Below are positions 1 through 33,939 of a DNA stretch of 64,000 nucleotides, piece after piece. Position 1 is the first letter of the stretch. The number at the start of each line of letters is the position of its first letter. The notes beneath the pieces are model-generated. The model was not told the origin of the DNA and made no database searches. It worked only from the letters and a program-made list of their open reading frames with translations. The stretch is taken from contig CAVNZM010000003.1 in NCBI GenBank assembly GCA_963693365.1, forward strand, positions 806,001 through 870,000, given 5' to 3'. Position numbers and translations under genes: made by a program. The DNA comes from Amoebidium appalachense. Its lineage: Eukaryota > Ichthyosporea.

Positions 1-384
1 GCCCTCTATGCTCATGAGGGTAAACTCGGTTCTTCCGTCATCGAACTCCTGGCCATCGCAGCCGCCGTGGCCCTCTGGGCCCCCTCCTGGTCCACCCACC
101 ATGTCCGTATTTTATGCGACAACACGGGTGCTGTGTCTGACCTGCACTCCCGGTCTTCCCCCCACCCCGTGATGGCCAAACTTATTCGGTTCATCACCCG
201 CATGGAAATGCAATACCAATTTATGTTACAGGCATCCTACCTACCAGGACCCCTCAACCATCTGGCCGATGCCATTTCTCGTAACCAACTTCCCCGGGCC
301 CGACGACTCCGACCTTCCCTGCAACCGGAGCCCTGCCCCTTCCCCTCCTGGGTCCACGAGTTCCTATCCCTTCCCTTGGGCTAA
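1..384 (+). CDS. RNase H domain of Ngaro-like Pol (partial, 5' end outside window)
   Basis: The frame is open from base 1 to a TAA at 382-384. The residues fit the retroelement RNase H that follows RT: SSVIELLAIAAAVALW carries the catalytic Glu, VRILCDNTGAV a catalytic Asp, and NHLADAISRNQ the last Asp and the typical AD-SR signature. It is a C-terminal fragment of about 127 residues that ends in a proline-rich tail. RT must lie upstream, outside the window. A C tract follows the stop and the recombinase frame begins after it. Confidence 0.8.
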   Translation, partial: ALYAHEGKLGSSVIELLAIAAAVALWAPSWSTHHVRILCDNTGAVSDLHSRSSPHPVMAKLIRFITRMEMQYQFMLQASYLPGPLNHLADAISRNQLPRARRLRPSLQPEPCPFPSWVHEFLSLPLG

Positions 385-1439
385 CCCCCCCCCCCCCCCC
401 CAGATCTCCCGTTCCGGAGCAACACTGGCAGATTGGCCCCCCACTTTGCTCCGGCCGAGCTGCTTCGAGCCACCACTACCCTGCAGGAATGCCAGGCCCT
501 GAGTCTCAACCTCGACTCTCGGGCCTTTTACTCCCGGGTGCAAAAAGTGTTCATCGATTTCTGTGTGGCATCTCGGCTGCAATCCTCCTCCGGGTCCTCC
601 CTCCCGGCCTCCCCACACACCGTGCAACTTTTTCTCGCCTGGTGTGCCCAACGAGGGGTACAGGCCTCTTCCTTAACCGGCTACAATTCGGCCATCACCA
701 GGCTCCACCTCGACATGGGCCTCCCTGCTCCCTACCCCCACGACAAGTCTCTGGCCTGGTTCCTACGGGGGGTAGGCCGATGGCAGCTTTCTCACAACAT
801 CCGACCCCGCTCATCCACCAGGGAACCCCCTCCTCCCCTCCCACCTCCACCTACTCCACGGCCAGTGCCCCACCAAGGCCTCCTCGGCCAATCTCCGGCT
901 ATGGACGGCCCTCATCGTCGGTTTCTGTGGTCTCCTCCGTTCAGGGGAATTTACCTCCAAGACCCTGACTTCTTTCGACCCGTCCCGTCACGTTAAACGG
1001 AAGGACGTGACCTTCAGCTGCCACCCTCCACCTGCCAACCTCTAAGACGGATGTACAGGCCCGTGGTGTCAACGTCACCCTAGCTGCCCTGCCCCTCACC
1101 CACTTCTCCCCAGCCCATCTCCTCCGGCAGTTCCTGGATACAACGTCCGGTCAACCCGACGACCCCCTCTTCAGTCTCGGTGGCATCCCCTACACCAAGA
1201 GTGCTTTCTCTGCCGATTTCCGTGCCCTCCTCTCCCGGGCAGGCCTCTCACCCTCCCGGTTTGCCGGACACAGCCTCCGCATCGGGGGGGCCACAGCACT
1301 GGCTGAGGCCGGGGTCGACGACTCCCGGATCAAACAACTCGGCCGGTGGTCCTCCGACTGCTTCCTGATCTATACCCGACTTCGTCCGGCCTCCATTGCT
1401 GCCACCACCACACGTGTATTCGCCTCTATTCTTAAGTGA
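385..1439 (+). pseudogene. Tyrosine recombinase of Ngaro-like element, frameshifted
   Basis: Three reading frames together cover a full YR. Frame 1 (about 430-800) gives the N-terminal SAM-like part, with SPHTVQLFLAWCAQRG and TGYNSAITRLH. Frame 2 (about 815-1042) has GFCGLLRSGEFTSKTL, which carries the first catalytic Arg, and ends at a TAA at 1043-1045. Frame 3 (about 1038-1439) has FAGHSLRIGGATALAEAG (the H-x-x-R box) and QLGRWSSDCFLIYTRL (Trp and the nucleophilic Tyr) and stops at 1437-1439. The tetrad R-H-R-W-Y is therefore visible, but two shifts break the frame. The family integrates retroelement cDNA by recombination, without an integrase. Confidence 0.8.
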
Positions 1440-1467
1440 AACCTTTGGAGCAAGCATACTGCTCTCG

Positions 1468-1556
1468 TGCCGTGGTTTACAACCATTGCAGGTTCACTTT
1501 CGTCCAAGGGGATGTCCCCCTAGAGGCAACACGTCCCGGAGTAGTTTTTCATAGAG
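1468..1556 (+). repeat. Split direct repeat copy B1 of the Ngaro-like element
   Basis: This 89-bp block, starting TGCCGTGGTTTACAACC and ending TTTTTCATAGAG, recurs almost unchanged at 2035-2125. It lies 29 bp after the YR stop codon, where B1 of a split direct repeat is expected. Confidence 0.85.
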
Positions 1557-1716
1557 GTTTTATTTGTGGAAATTATTGACATAAATATTTTTCTGGGTAA
1601 ACACGTAGGATGGGTGTTCGATACCAACATAACCATGTAGGCTTCATTTCGTGTTTTAGCAGTTAGCGGTTGGCTGCCCGCACACGGGCACCTATTAGCC
1701 AGTCAAAACATCAGAT

Positions 1717-1818
1717 ACCACAGATCACTAGACCGAGTTATGATTGGCTCGGATCAGATTTCACATATCACTAGATCGATTTTTGATTGGTTCAGATCGG
1801 TAGGCTTAGGTATATAAG
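1717..1818 (+). promoter_or_regulatory. Probable promoter inside the A2 repeat of the retroelement
   Basis: A TATATAAG box lies at 1811-1818. It is preceded by two imperfect repeats of about 38 bp, each holding ATCACTAGA and a GATTGG (inverted CCAAT) element. In Ngaro-type elements the A repeat is also present at the 5' end, so a promoter here would match transcription start in the upstream A1. The role is inferred. Confidence 0.4.
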
Positions 1819-2034
1819 CACGACAGTTTTTAGCAGATCAGCAAGCTACAAACACATCTTCTGTGTTTAGCATCCACAGCCTTACAGCTATATATTCCTT
1901 TTCACCCACCCACCTACACCCACACACAACCCCCATTGATCCACACATACGTGCTGTTTTTTCACGGGGCGAAGCCTTCCCCCGTTTTTTGGGCACATGG
2001 ACCTCACGGATCAATAAATTGATGACTGGGGGCT

Positions 2035-2125
2035 TGCCGTGGTTTACAACCATTGCAGGTTCACTTTCGTCCAAGGGGATGTCCCCCTAGAGGCAACACA
2101 CGTCCCGGAGTAGTTTTTCATAGAG
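2035..2125 (+). repeat. Split direct repeat copy B2, right end of the element
   Basis: This is the second copy of the 1468-1556 block. It differs mainly by a 2-bp AC insertion after GGCAACAC. Sequence past 2125 reads as antisense LINE coding sequence, so B2 marks the right end of the element. Confidence 0.85.
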
Positions 2126-3050
2126 CTCCCAAAAAGCGGATAAATAAATACATTTATCTAGATGTTTGCGAGAAAAAGGTTCTGCACAAAAGTGACACAA
2201 ACATTTATGGAAACTAAGGTTACAACGCCAAAATAAACATTTCCAAGCAATATCACACGAAGGGGTTAGAATGGCAAAATCGGCAAGTGTGGTAGGTTTA
2301 CGAGAGGAAGGATGAATATAAGTAGCTACTAATTACATAACGATTGTAGAGAAAATAGACGAGTCTCTAATATAAAAAGAAGCACAGGCTCAAGAGTCCT
2401 ACCATGATAATATTTATCACAACGATGAAGTAAAGGATATTGAGTATGAAACCAAGTAACATACTGCTGATAAATTGGGAAAGAGAAAAATAAAGGAGAC
2501 AAATATTTAAAAGGTTATCTCTGAATGGGAGATAGATTGGTACGGGACATTTCGCACGAACATTAGAAATGGGAACAGGGTCTAAAGAAGGAAAGAATTG
2601 CAACAAAGGATGATTTTAAGAAGAAAGCCTAACCAAATGAAAATAAAAGCGAAGGCCTAGCTCATTCACATGCTGACTCGCCGGAGGGAGACCAAAAACA
2701 CTCAGCAAAGGAGCCGCCAGAGGATGCCTACGCGAGGTCCGAGAGATGAACTGGATGAATTCACGCTGAAAGGAATCGAATTCCCGAAGCGCCGCGCGCT
2801 GTTGCCGTGGAGGGGCACACAAGAGTAACGGGAGGCCATATTCGAAACATGGACGAAGAAAAACTTTATAAAGAGTAAGCAGATTAGCAGGATGGACATT
2901 AGAAATACTTGCGAAAATGCCTTGATAGATATCGATGTGTAAACGACCACGCGCACGGGCCCGGGACTCGCGCAAAGTCAAAAGGCGCCCAAAGCAAATA
3001 CCCTTACATAGAGGTGAAAGGAAAATATAAATAGCCATAGGAGGACACAA
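2126..3050 (-). pseudogene. LINE RT thumb and C-terminal CCHC region, inverted fragment
   Basis: The minus frame 3050-2616 contains YKVFLRPCFEYGLPLLL, which matches FIRTFVFPACEYGLPLL of the LINE at 3586-5066; this is the RT C-terminal region of non-LTR elements. Further along the minus strand (2330-2126, after frame breaks) there is CLCHFCAEPFSRKHLDKC, a C-x2-C...H-x3-C knuckle typical of LINE C-termini. Stops between the blocks mark decay. Confidence 0.7.
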
Positions 3051-3060
3051 CTGGGATATG

Positions 3061-3281
3061 AAGACTAGCTTATTTAGATAATCTTGATATTACTTCTACT
3101 GACTATCTGTTAAACCACCGTATGTTTAACGAGTTTTCTAGGGTGTATGATTATTTGAGTCGTTATCCCCTCCGTATCCGTGAGTAGGGGTTTTTGTATT
3201 TTCTTCTCTGAGATATCTGTGATATCTCCGGCTTGCTTCTCTTTCATGAGCATATCAATAAAGTCATTATAAAAAAAAAAA
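3061..3281 (+). pseudogene. LINE 3' end: last codons, 3'UTR and A-tail
   Basis: The plus frame ends with DYLLNHRMFNEFSRVYDYLS and then RYPLRIRE and TAG. It resembles the C-terminal end of the nearby LINE (DFILNTRNYDLFIRCIDWLE). A poly(A) signal AATAAA lies at 3257-3262 and an 11-base A-run at 3271-3281. Confidence 0.6.
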
Positions 3282-3585
3282 TTTACTTGTTACTGTATAA
3301 CTCGTTAAGTTTTTTTTTGCTCAGTATGCCGTGCATACTGACATATCTTTCCGTCTAATAAATCCAGTCAAAAGAAAGTTAGACACATATGCGATACGCC
3401 CCACGCTCACACGTAATAAGATTCCATAAACTGCATACCACGCACTCACTACCCGACCCTGTTTTCAGTACGGGAGGCAATGTAAGGCGCTCCGTTTTCG
3501 TCATTCGTTTAGTTTGGCTCTGACTGTCGGGATAGCACCAAACGATAATCAGGAAGGCAACAACACACCAATACAGCTAGTGGGT
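3282..3585. other. Spacer between two LINE copies; no gene seen
   Basis: This is AT-rich sequence with a short hairpin at 3326-3344 (arms CAGTATG/CATACTG). No coding signal or RNA gene is recognised. The remnant may be flank of the second LINE insertion. Confidence 0.5.
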
Positions 3586-3587
3586 GA

Positions 3588-5066
3588 CAAATTTCACTGG
3601 CACAGGACCTGTTAAGAGCTGTGGTTAATGGGCATCTTTCATATGGTTTTGCTCGTACTAGAGGTCTCTTGCAGGGCTCATTGCTTAGCCCCTTTTTGTT
3701 TAACCTATTTATAGATGATTTGGCTGTCAAGATTTACGCCGAAAACGATGACCCTATTAATAACTTTCCGCCTGCACTTCTCTATGCTGATGATCTGTCC
3801 CTCCTTGCCCGTACCCCTAGACGCCTGCAAAGATTGTTCGATGTAGTGTCAGAGTGGTGCAAGGCAAACCTTATGATCCTTAACATAGACAAATGTGGTG
3901 TTCTTGTACCTGATATAGCTAACAATTTACACACATTTACATTATCATCTAAACCTGTACCTATAGTTCCAGAATACAAATATCTTGGTGTTCCGGTTGA
4001 TTCTGTTGGTGTTATGTTTCCCCATATGGTCGAAAAGAGGGTAGAGTTGGCTCGTAAGCGGTTAGCTTTCTTCTCGGCTAATATTTTTAAAGACACACCC
4101 CTCCATCCTTCTATTAGACTTACATTTATTCGCACTTTTGTCTTCCCGGCATGTGAATATGGTTTACCCCTTCTCGCCGCTTGGATCAAGAAAGAGAGAA
4201 CTAGAGCGCTTAAACCCTTGGCAAATTTCCTTGAAGCAGAAGTTGCCTCCTTTCTATCTAACAACTGTTGTAAACCTGGGCCTGTAACGCTCTCGATATA
4301 TGGTCTGGTCCCAATAGCTGCTAGAGTATCCTATCTCGCGCTGAAATTCAATAAGCACATAAGCCGCTTAAAGAAGTATTTGCCCTCCCACCCTCTCTTC
4401 TCTATCCGACCTGTCCCCTCCTCACCTCTCCCCTCTTTCCTCCCCTCTCTCTCCCCTTCTCCCCTGGGCACAAATACAAATAAACCCCGCAATAGTGTGT
4501 GTGTGACTTTGGACTGCCACTTACTTATTAAACATGTACACAATCACAAGATAATCACGCAATATAACAAATGGAAAAAGATACCAAACGACACTAGACC
4601 CGATGAAAGCATACACCTTGAAAAACTAAGCCTTATGTCTCGTTTTATATATACTGACCGCCTCAACCATATTGCCAAATATGGCACTCGCAAGTGTATA
4701 ACACCTAAATACATATTACCTTCCTGTAGAACTGGTCTTTCTCTAGCTGATGGTATTATTGATCAATTACCACGCTTTTACTGTACACGTGCTATACAGT
4801 GGAGATCTAATAAGTATAAGGTGGCATCATTTGCATGCCCAAACAACACACACACACACCAGTTTAACCGGTCATGTATCGCCAAATGTAGTTTGATAGA
4901 CCACATAATACCGCAACACACACACGTCACATTCACAACAGACACCCAGAAAGATAGCCTACCTGTAAATTACAACATCCTTGATTTTATACTAAACACG
5001 CGTAACTACGACCTGTTTATTAGATGTATTGATTGGCTTGAGAAACACATCACTACAAAATTATAG
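3588..5066 (+). CDS. LINE reverse transcriptase, C-terminal 492 codons
   Basis: This is reverse transcriptase of a non-LTR retrotransposon. GLLQGSLLSPFLFNLFIDDL is RT block 4 and LLYADDLSLLA is the YADD catalytic box; the conserved thumb stretch FPACEYGLPLL and a basic Ser/Pro-rich and His-rich tail follow. The frame runs from just after a TGA (3585-3587) to TAG at 5064-5066. GTG at 3621 is not a true start, because codons before it (AQDLLRAVVNGH) still match RT. The N-terminal endonuclease and first RT blocks are absent, so the product cannot be autonomous. Confidence 0.85.
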   Translation, partial: QISLAQDLLRAVVNGHLSYGFARTRGLLQGSLLSPFLFNLFIDDLAVKIYAENDDPINNFPPALLYADDLSLLARTPRRLQRLFDVVSEWCKANLMILNIDKCGVLVPDIANNLHTFTLSSKPVPIVPEYKYLGVPVDSVGVMFPHMVEKRVELARKRLAFFSANIFKDTPLHPSIRLTFIRTFVFPACEYGLPLLAAWIKKERTRALKPLANFLEAEVASFLSNNCCKPGPVTLSIYGLVPIAARVSYLALKFNKHISRLKKYLPSHPLFSIRPVPSSPLPSFLPSLSPSPLGTNTNKPRNSVCVTLDCHLLIKHVHNHKIITQYNKWKKIPNDTRPDESIHLEKLSLMSRFIYTDRLNHIAKYGTRKCITPKYILPSCRTGLSLADGIIDQLPRFYCTRAIQWRSNKYKVASFACPNNTHTHQFNRSCIAKCSLIDHIIPQHTHVTFTTDTQKDSLPVNYNILDFILNTRNYDLFIRCIDWLEKHITTKL

Positions 5067-5086
5067 CGCACGCGCACACACACACA

Positions 5087-5139
<53 letters not shown>
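5067..5139. repeat. CA microsatellite in LINE 3'UTR
   Basis: An uninterrupted CA stretch directly follows the LINE stop codon and lies inside the element, before its A-tail. Confidence 0.9.
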
Positions 5140-5171
5140 CCAGCTGATACCGAGTGTCCCGAGGGGAGCCC

Positions 5172-5175
<4 letters not shown>

Positions 5176-5231
<56 letters not shown>
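5176..5231 (+). repeat. 56-base poly(A) tail of the LINE
   Basis: Fifty-six consecutive A follow GAGGGGAGCCCCTTT. The orientation fits the 3' end of the upstream RT frame. Confidence 0.9.
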
Positions 5232-5232
<1 letters not shown>

Positions 5233-5528
5233 GGGGAACCCCAACTAATTGATTTCTCCTTGTAGTCTTTATGGTGTCTCGTAGAGAAAGTAAACCCTGA
5301 TATATAGTCACCACCCGACATCTATGTACGTGATCATGATATACCGCTGAGGGGATATTCCGAGCAAAACCCCCCCCCCCATACCTGAGACTGGTTCTCT
5401 TTGCCTCGAGTAAACAGCGTAAACCCCCATTATAACTACTACAAAAAACGCCAGCAAACTCAACATTAAAGCCTTATAGGGAGACAGTTTAACGGTTACA
5501 ATTTTAATACCCGCGCGGCGCTGGCAAC
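5232..5528 (+). other. Upstream region of the PAN-domain gene
   Basis: This lies between the LINE tail and the first coding exon. It contains a TGATATATAG stretch near 5300 and a C-run near 5370. No clear TATA box or other promoter element can be assigned; promoter function is expected from position only. Confidence 0.3.
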
Positions 5529-29104
<23,576 letters not shown>

Positions 29105-29584
29105 GTATGTGCACCTCCCCCCCCCCCTCCCCCCACCCCACACCCCTCCACGTACCTAGGCCTAGGGACGGGCAGACCTTCCCATTTCCTGAAACCCCGT
29201 CGCATATCTACCGGTTTCCTTGGTTTTGCTTACCACCGCAACCGTTATCCCCGACCCTTCTCCCTTCTCCTGCTTGCGGCTTCTGCGCGCATAAGCAAAA
29301 ATTAAACTTGCTCGTCTCTGACCAGGACGGGTGACCCACCCAAGTTTGAGTGAAGCATTATCTGTGTTGGTTGTAGCCGACAGGATTGGGTCGAAATTTG
29401 GGTATATGCTTTGGAGACTGGATGACTTTGGCTCGGCCTGAGGATGGGCTCTACTTATTATGCATACTATTTACTCCTTCAAGGAGTAATTCCTTAAAGA
29501 ATACTAATTACTCCTTTGTACTTGCTTTAAATACTCTGTGTTGTGTTGCACCTCGTGCAATGTGTACTCAGTAATGCACTACAA

Positions 29585-29620
<36 letters not shown>

Positions 29621-29887
29621 ACAGAGGCTCCCACAAAAAAGGGAAGGATACAAAGACAGGAAGAAGAATTAAGGGAAGAGAGGAGAATGGCAAGGGATTT
29701 GTGTGTGTGTGTTTTGAATTATGTGAGAAAAGAGGGGGGGGGGGGGGGGGAGGGGGTATCCTTTTGATTCTTGTCGATGGGTTCTGGTCATAATCGAAAA
29801 AAAAAGGTACTGACTTGTTTCTCCCTTGCCCCATCCCTCATCCCACCGTATATGCATATGCCACCACATGAGCACGCCTATTTTACA

Positions 29888-29942
<55 letters not shown>

Positions 29943-29943
<1 letters not shown>

Positions 29944-29953
29944 CCGACGATGA
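29943..29953 (+). CDS. Possible terminal coding exon of the PAN gene (short)
   Basis: After a CA repeat ending in CACAG, phase 1 continuation gives three codons and then TGA (29951-29953). About 500 bp free of homopolymers follow, with AATAAA at 30423, which would suit a 3'UTR. The evidence is only phase and context; another terminal exon is possible. Confidence 0.3.
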
Positions 29954-30422
29954 AAAACTTCGGTGCCATTTCAGGCTTTCACAAATACTGAGAGTGACGC
30001 TAGACTTGCCTATTGAACTTGCTCCCCGGCCATAAGCATGGTTGAAGCTAAAGTGGGCTCTAACTCCTTCTAGTGCGCTAGCATGCTGCCCACTCTAGCA
30101 TGTGCATAGTGATGTTGCTCTGTTTTCGTAAGAATGAGTTATGTGACAGATTTGCAGCTATAGTAGTCATGTTATATATCATTTATGTGATTTCATTGTC
30201 GTAGTCAATATTCCTTTTTTTTTTCTTAGTTATAATTTATGTTAGGATGAATTACGCCGAAGAACATCAAAAGATGCCTGCTGTCTGTACACCGTAAATT
30301 ATGTAGCCAGCATTCATGCAGTGAGTGAAAAATTTATGTCTAATTACTTTATCTCGCTTGCCGTTTTCCCTTTCTGAGACAATAAGTTTTTTACTGCACG
30401 GCATTAAGCATATCGGGCGCTC

Positions 30423-30428
30423 AATAAA
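30423..30428 (+). promoter_or_regulatory. Candidate poly(A) signal AATAAA
   Basis: AATAAA lies at the end of the homopolymer-free block 29950-30535, a plausible 3' end for the plus-strand PAN gene. Confidence 0.35.
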
Positions 30429-31348
30429 ACCCATCCATATACATGCCATGACAATGCGATTGCACACACGTGTGTATGGTGGGGTTTCAAATCCGACGCG
30501 GGGTTATCCTTGTGGGCACCTATAGTGGATAATCAACCCCTCCCCCCCCCCCCCCCCCCCCCCTCCTCCTCCCCTCCTCCCCTTTGCCCCATGCAAGTAC
30601 AAAGGGAAAAAAATCACAGACACACGTACACCTGTAGCTCCACCAACAAGAGGAGAAAAGGCCGAAGAGAAATGAAAGAAACGAAACGAGACATGGGTAA
30701 TCTTCCCACCGACAGCGGCCGGTCCGGGCCCCCGGGGGGGGGGGGGGGGGGGGGGGGGGGACCCGGGTACTGTTCATGATTGAGCGGGCCCCGGGCCCCT
30801 GGGGATGTGGTCTGTAATTCATACCGCGTATGTGCCCCTTCCCCCCCCCCCCCCCCCCCCCCCCAACTCGCAGCCGCCCTTGAACCCCCCCCCCCCTCCC
30901 CCCCCAAAAAAAAAAAAAAAAAAAAAAAACACACGCACCCCCCCCCACCAACCCACCCCCCCACCCCCACCGGCTTCCTCCCATCTTTACGCAAGCGACA
31001 TATTACACACTTCCCTCTGAGTGGATGTCTTCCCCGAGGGGTGGGGGGGGAGAGGGTGCCTTTGGGGTTTTCATTTGTAGGGGATAAGGGGAAAGGGGGA
31101 AGGGAGGACATGTACATGCCTTAAAGCTTTAGTTCTCATTTATAGACTGTGAGCGAAACACGGGGGGGGGGGGGGGGGGGGGGGGGGGAAGGGGGAGTAT
31201 GATCCAGTTGGTTTTTATCCAAGATTCAATCATCCATTGGAGAAGAAATTTGGGCGATTTCATGCCTGTGTTTGGTCAATGCTGTACCCTTTTTTTTTTT
31301 ATTGGTTTGCATGTACCAAGCATCTCCTATAACCACCAATCAAAACAG
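30429..31348. other. Repeat-rich spacer with the switch from C to G tracts
   Basis: C tracts (30541-30563, 30840-30865) give way to long G tracts (30736-30760, 31162-31188) on the plus strand. No gene is supported here. Confidence 0.5.
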
Positions 31349-31448
31349 GTCTGGAGGTAAGGCGGCGGCTGGGGGCAAGGCTACAGCAAATAAATTTTCG
31401 GCTATGGCCAAAAGGATTGCAAAGAGCCAATCAAAAAAGAACAAGTAG
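31349..31448 (+). CDS. Possible terminal exon, Lys/Ala-rich C-terminus
   Basis: After AAAACAG, a frame reads SGGKAAAGGKATANKF and AKRIAKSQSKKNK before TAG at 31446-31448. The composition looks coding, but no upstream exon could be joined and the surrounding G tracts argue for minus transcription. Treat as tentative. Confidence 0.25.
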
Positions 31449-32472
31449 GAGTGAGGGTAAGGGATATATACGTGGAAATAGCAGCTGTGCAGATAACCGG
31501 TGCATATCTCATCAGACAATCTTGGGGGATCTTCTGACATGCATCATATGGTCTAGGCATATGACAAGGATAGCAAGCAATACCGTAGGCTGTGACCCCA
31601 AAAGGAGCCCCCCCCCCCCCCCCTGGCTTTTTCCCCATCTCTTCTTCTGACTGGGAATTCTGCTGAGCAGGCGCAATTAGTCAACCCCCCACGACATCAA
31701 CATGATTAACATTACACCAGGTAGGTGGACAAACACAGGATATGAACAAAGTGAAAAACATGGAAAGTTAGTCAACTCGAACACACACATAAACTCGGTT
31801 GTACTGTTGTTGGTGTTGTTTCTTTTACCTTCTGCTCCAAGTTAAACCACCTAATTGTGTCATCATAACTGCGGCATTTGATTGGTTGTACATACATCCA
31901 TGCTTCAAATGACACCCTTCAATATCCGTGCCTTCTAAAGAAATCCATGGCATACGAAAAAAAAAAACAAAAAAAAAAAAAAATTTATGTGGCACGCCTG
32001 ATTCAGACGATGCCCTTCAAGCAAGGAATTTTGCTCCATTTCTCAAATTCATATAACCATTGCCGCAAATCCTCTTCCACCCACCACAGGCTGTTTTCGT
32101 TAGTACTATCAAATACTACTACAGTAAACTATGAGTTATTGCACATGCACGTGCTCGAGCGTGCACCTTGCAAAATGTTCATTTGCGTGCCTGTGTGGCG
32201 GCCCGGACATGTATGTATGTGTGTGTGGGGTGGGTGAGTAGTTTGTATCCAGAGTCTGCATGTTCATGTCTTGCCGTGGTGCACATCGCTGGTTTGTGCG
32301 CCATGTGTGCGCTGGTTGTACATATGGCAGCATGTGTGTGAAGGTACGTGTGAAAGTGTGTGCGTGTGTGCACGGGCGGTGGGGGAGACTGGAGACGAAT
32401 TTCTCGACTCGGCCCCGCCGGCACCCAAGTTAAATTGAGAGGGAGGGAGGTGAGCGGAAAGAGGGTAGAGGT

Positions 32473-32509
<37 letters not shown>

Positions 32510-32727
32510 CTCCTCGAGCATATGACCGGAAGCCATTAAATTGCAGCCCAGGTAAGTTTCAGGTGATCAACTTGAGAAGTCCTATTATAATCCATTTTCG
32601 TTTTGGGAACCAACTGCAAGTGTTTGTAAACCGATACCCTCTTAGACGAGTGGGCCCATTATTGAATAAGGGATTCTTGAATTTAAAACGGGGAGTGGGT
32701 CCGTTACCGTAGTAGTTAGTTTTTTTT

Positions 32728-32758
<31 letters not shown>

Positions 32759-33256
32759 GGGGGGATCATCACCCACCCCTCTAGGGGAGGGGGGGGGAGG
32801 GGGGGAGAGGAGGGGGTACCACCCAATACTAGTAGAGGCTGCATCATATGACTATATCAGATTATCATCATAACCATACATATAGTACTATGATTTAGCA
32901 GCGGTTTACATACATTTCCGGATCCAACACGTAAACATGGAGGTTTACTAATGTTAAGCATTTACTCCCCTTCCCCCCCCCTCCTCCCCGCCCCCCCCTC
33001 TCGCACTCGTCTCGACGAGTCGCCCCACTGCGCGCGCAGTGACACACAAGCATGCACACCGTTTCACACGTATTTACTTTACAAGTACCTGCACAGGCAT
33101 GTAGCACACATGTACACGCACACCAGGCGCACAAACGTTGACCAGCGATGAGCAGATACGCACACGAGCACTGCATGGTTTAATATTACGATACTGTGAC
33201 CTTGCCCCCAATAATTCATAAGTTAGAAATAGTTGACCGTCTTGTGTGTGTGTGTA

Positions 33257-33319
<63 letters not shown>

Positions 33320-33797
33320 TGTGTGTGCGCATGTATGTTGTGGGTGTGCGTACCTGCGTGGGCATGTGCATTATAATTGCGTTAATGAGTAGCCTGAGGA
33401 TGAGGGAGCGCGGGGGGAGGGGGGGGGGGGGGTGAGGAGGTGGGTGCTGTGGAGGCGGGAGGAGGGCGAGGAGGGGAAGGGGTCGTTAGAAATGTTATAC
33501 CTAGGGTGAGGAAGGGGGAGGGGGGGGGGGGGGGGGGGGGGGGGGAGGTGAGTGAGGCCAAGGGACCGTGTGTGTGTGTGTGGGGGGGGGGGGGGGGAGA
33601 GAGAGAGAGAGAGGGGGGGGGGGGGGGGTCGTTAAAAAAATATTATGGAGCATATAGTACACATTTGCCGTGGACAACACAAAGCAGACCTTGCAAATAA
33701 TATAAAAGAGTATCTCATATCCGGCAGAAGAAGAGCACCAGCACGAAGGGGTGGGAAATGTGTGCGTGTGTGTGTGCGTGCGTGCGTGCGTGTGTGC

Positions 33798-33833
<36 letters not shown>

Positions 33834-33939
33834 AACTGAGGGGGCCCCGCGCGCGGGGGGGGGGGGGGGGGGGGAGGAATATATGCATCAGTGGCCAAAA
33901 CGGAAGCAATTCCTCCCAAAAAAAAAAAAAAAAAAAAAA
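31449..33939. other. No supported gene; G tracts and microsatellites
   Basis: This holds G tracts (32473-32509, 32735-32763, 33520-33545) and a GT repeat (33261-33312). A short plus frame at 33645-33750 (HKADLANNIKEYLISGRRR) looks coding-like but cannot be joined to anything. C-terminal exons of the minus-strand TUT1-like gene may lie here. Confidence 0.4.

Larger units (their letters stand above)
1..2125 (+). mobile_element. Ngaro-like tyrosine-recombinase retrotransposon, 3' part
   Basis: Three things are seen: an RNase H end in frame 1, then a tyrosine recombinase (YR) broken over three frames, then a direct repeat of about 90 bp occurring twice (1468-1556 and 2035-2125) with about 480 bp between. 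RNase H followed directly by YR is the order of DIRS-superfamily elements. A pair of direct repeats at the 3' end, rather than inverted ends, is the B1-A2-B2 arrangement of the Ngaro/PAT split-direct-repeat group. The 5' half (A1, gag-like ORF, RT) lies outside the window. Frameshifts in the YR suggest this copy is inactive. The right end abuts a LINE fragment. Confidence 0.8.
2126..3281. mobile_element. Degenerate LINE copy with inverted 5' part and direct 3' end
   Basis: The left part (2126-3050) reads on the minus strand from the RT thumb to a C-terminal zinc knuckle. The right part (3061-3281) reads on the plus strand as the last coding residues, a stop, AATAAA at 3257 and an A-run. An inverted internal part followed by a direct 3' end with an A-tail is the structure left by twin priming during LINE insertion. 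The left edge is cut at the Ngaro-like element. Confidence 0.55.
3586..5231 (+). mobile_element. 5'-truncated LINE with long perfect A-tail
   Basis: The LINE coding frame is followed by a CA repeat (5067-5139), a short 3'UTR and 56 uninterrupted A (5176-5231). The 5' part (endonuclease and RT palm start) is missing and the in-frame codon before 3588 is TGA. A pure long A-tail and an open frame suggest a recent insertion. The insertion ends 297 bp before the start codon of the PAN-domain gene, in the same orientation. Confidence 0.8.

Noticed and set aside
29625-29700. Basic coiled-coil-like frame (APTKKGRIQRQEEELREERR) as a PAN gene exon
   Set aside because: It follows a C35 tract and CACAG, but ends in GT repeats without a clear donor, is purine-rich low-complexity, and follows no membrane segment.
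31349-31448. SGGKAAAGGK-like start of a histone H2A variant
   Set aside because: Only the first few residues resemble H2A; no histone fold follows and a stop comes after 32 codons.
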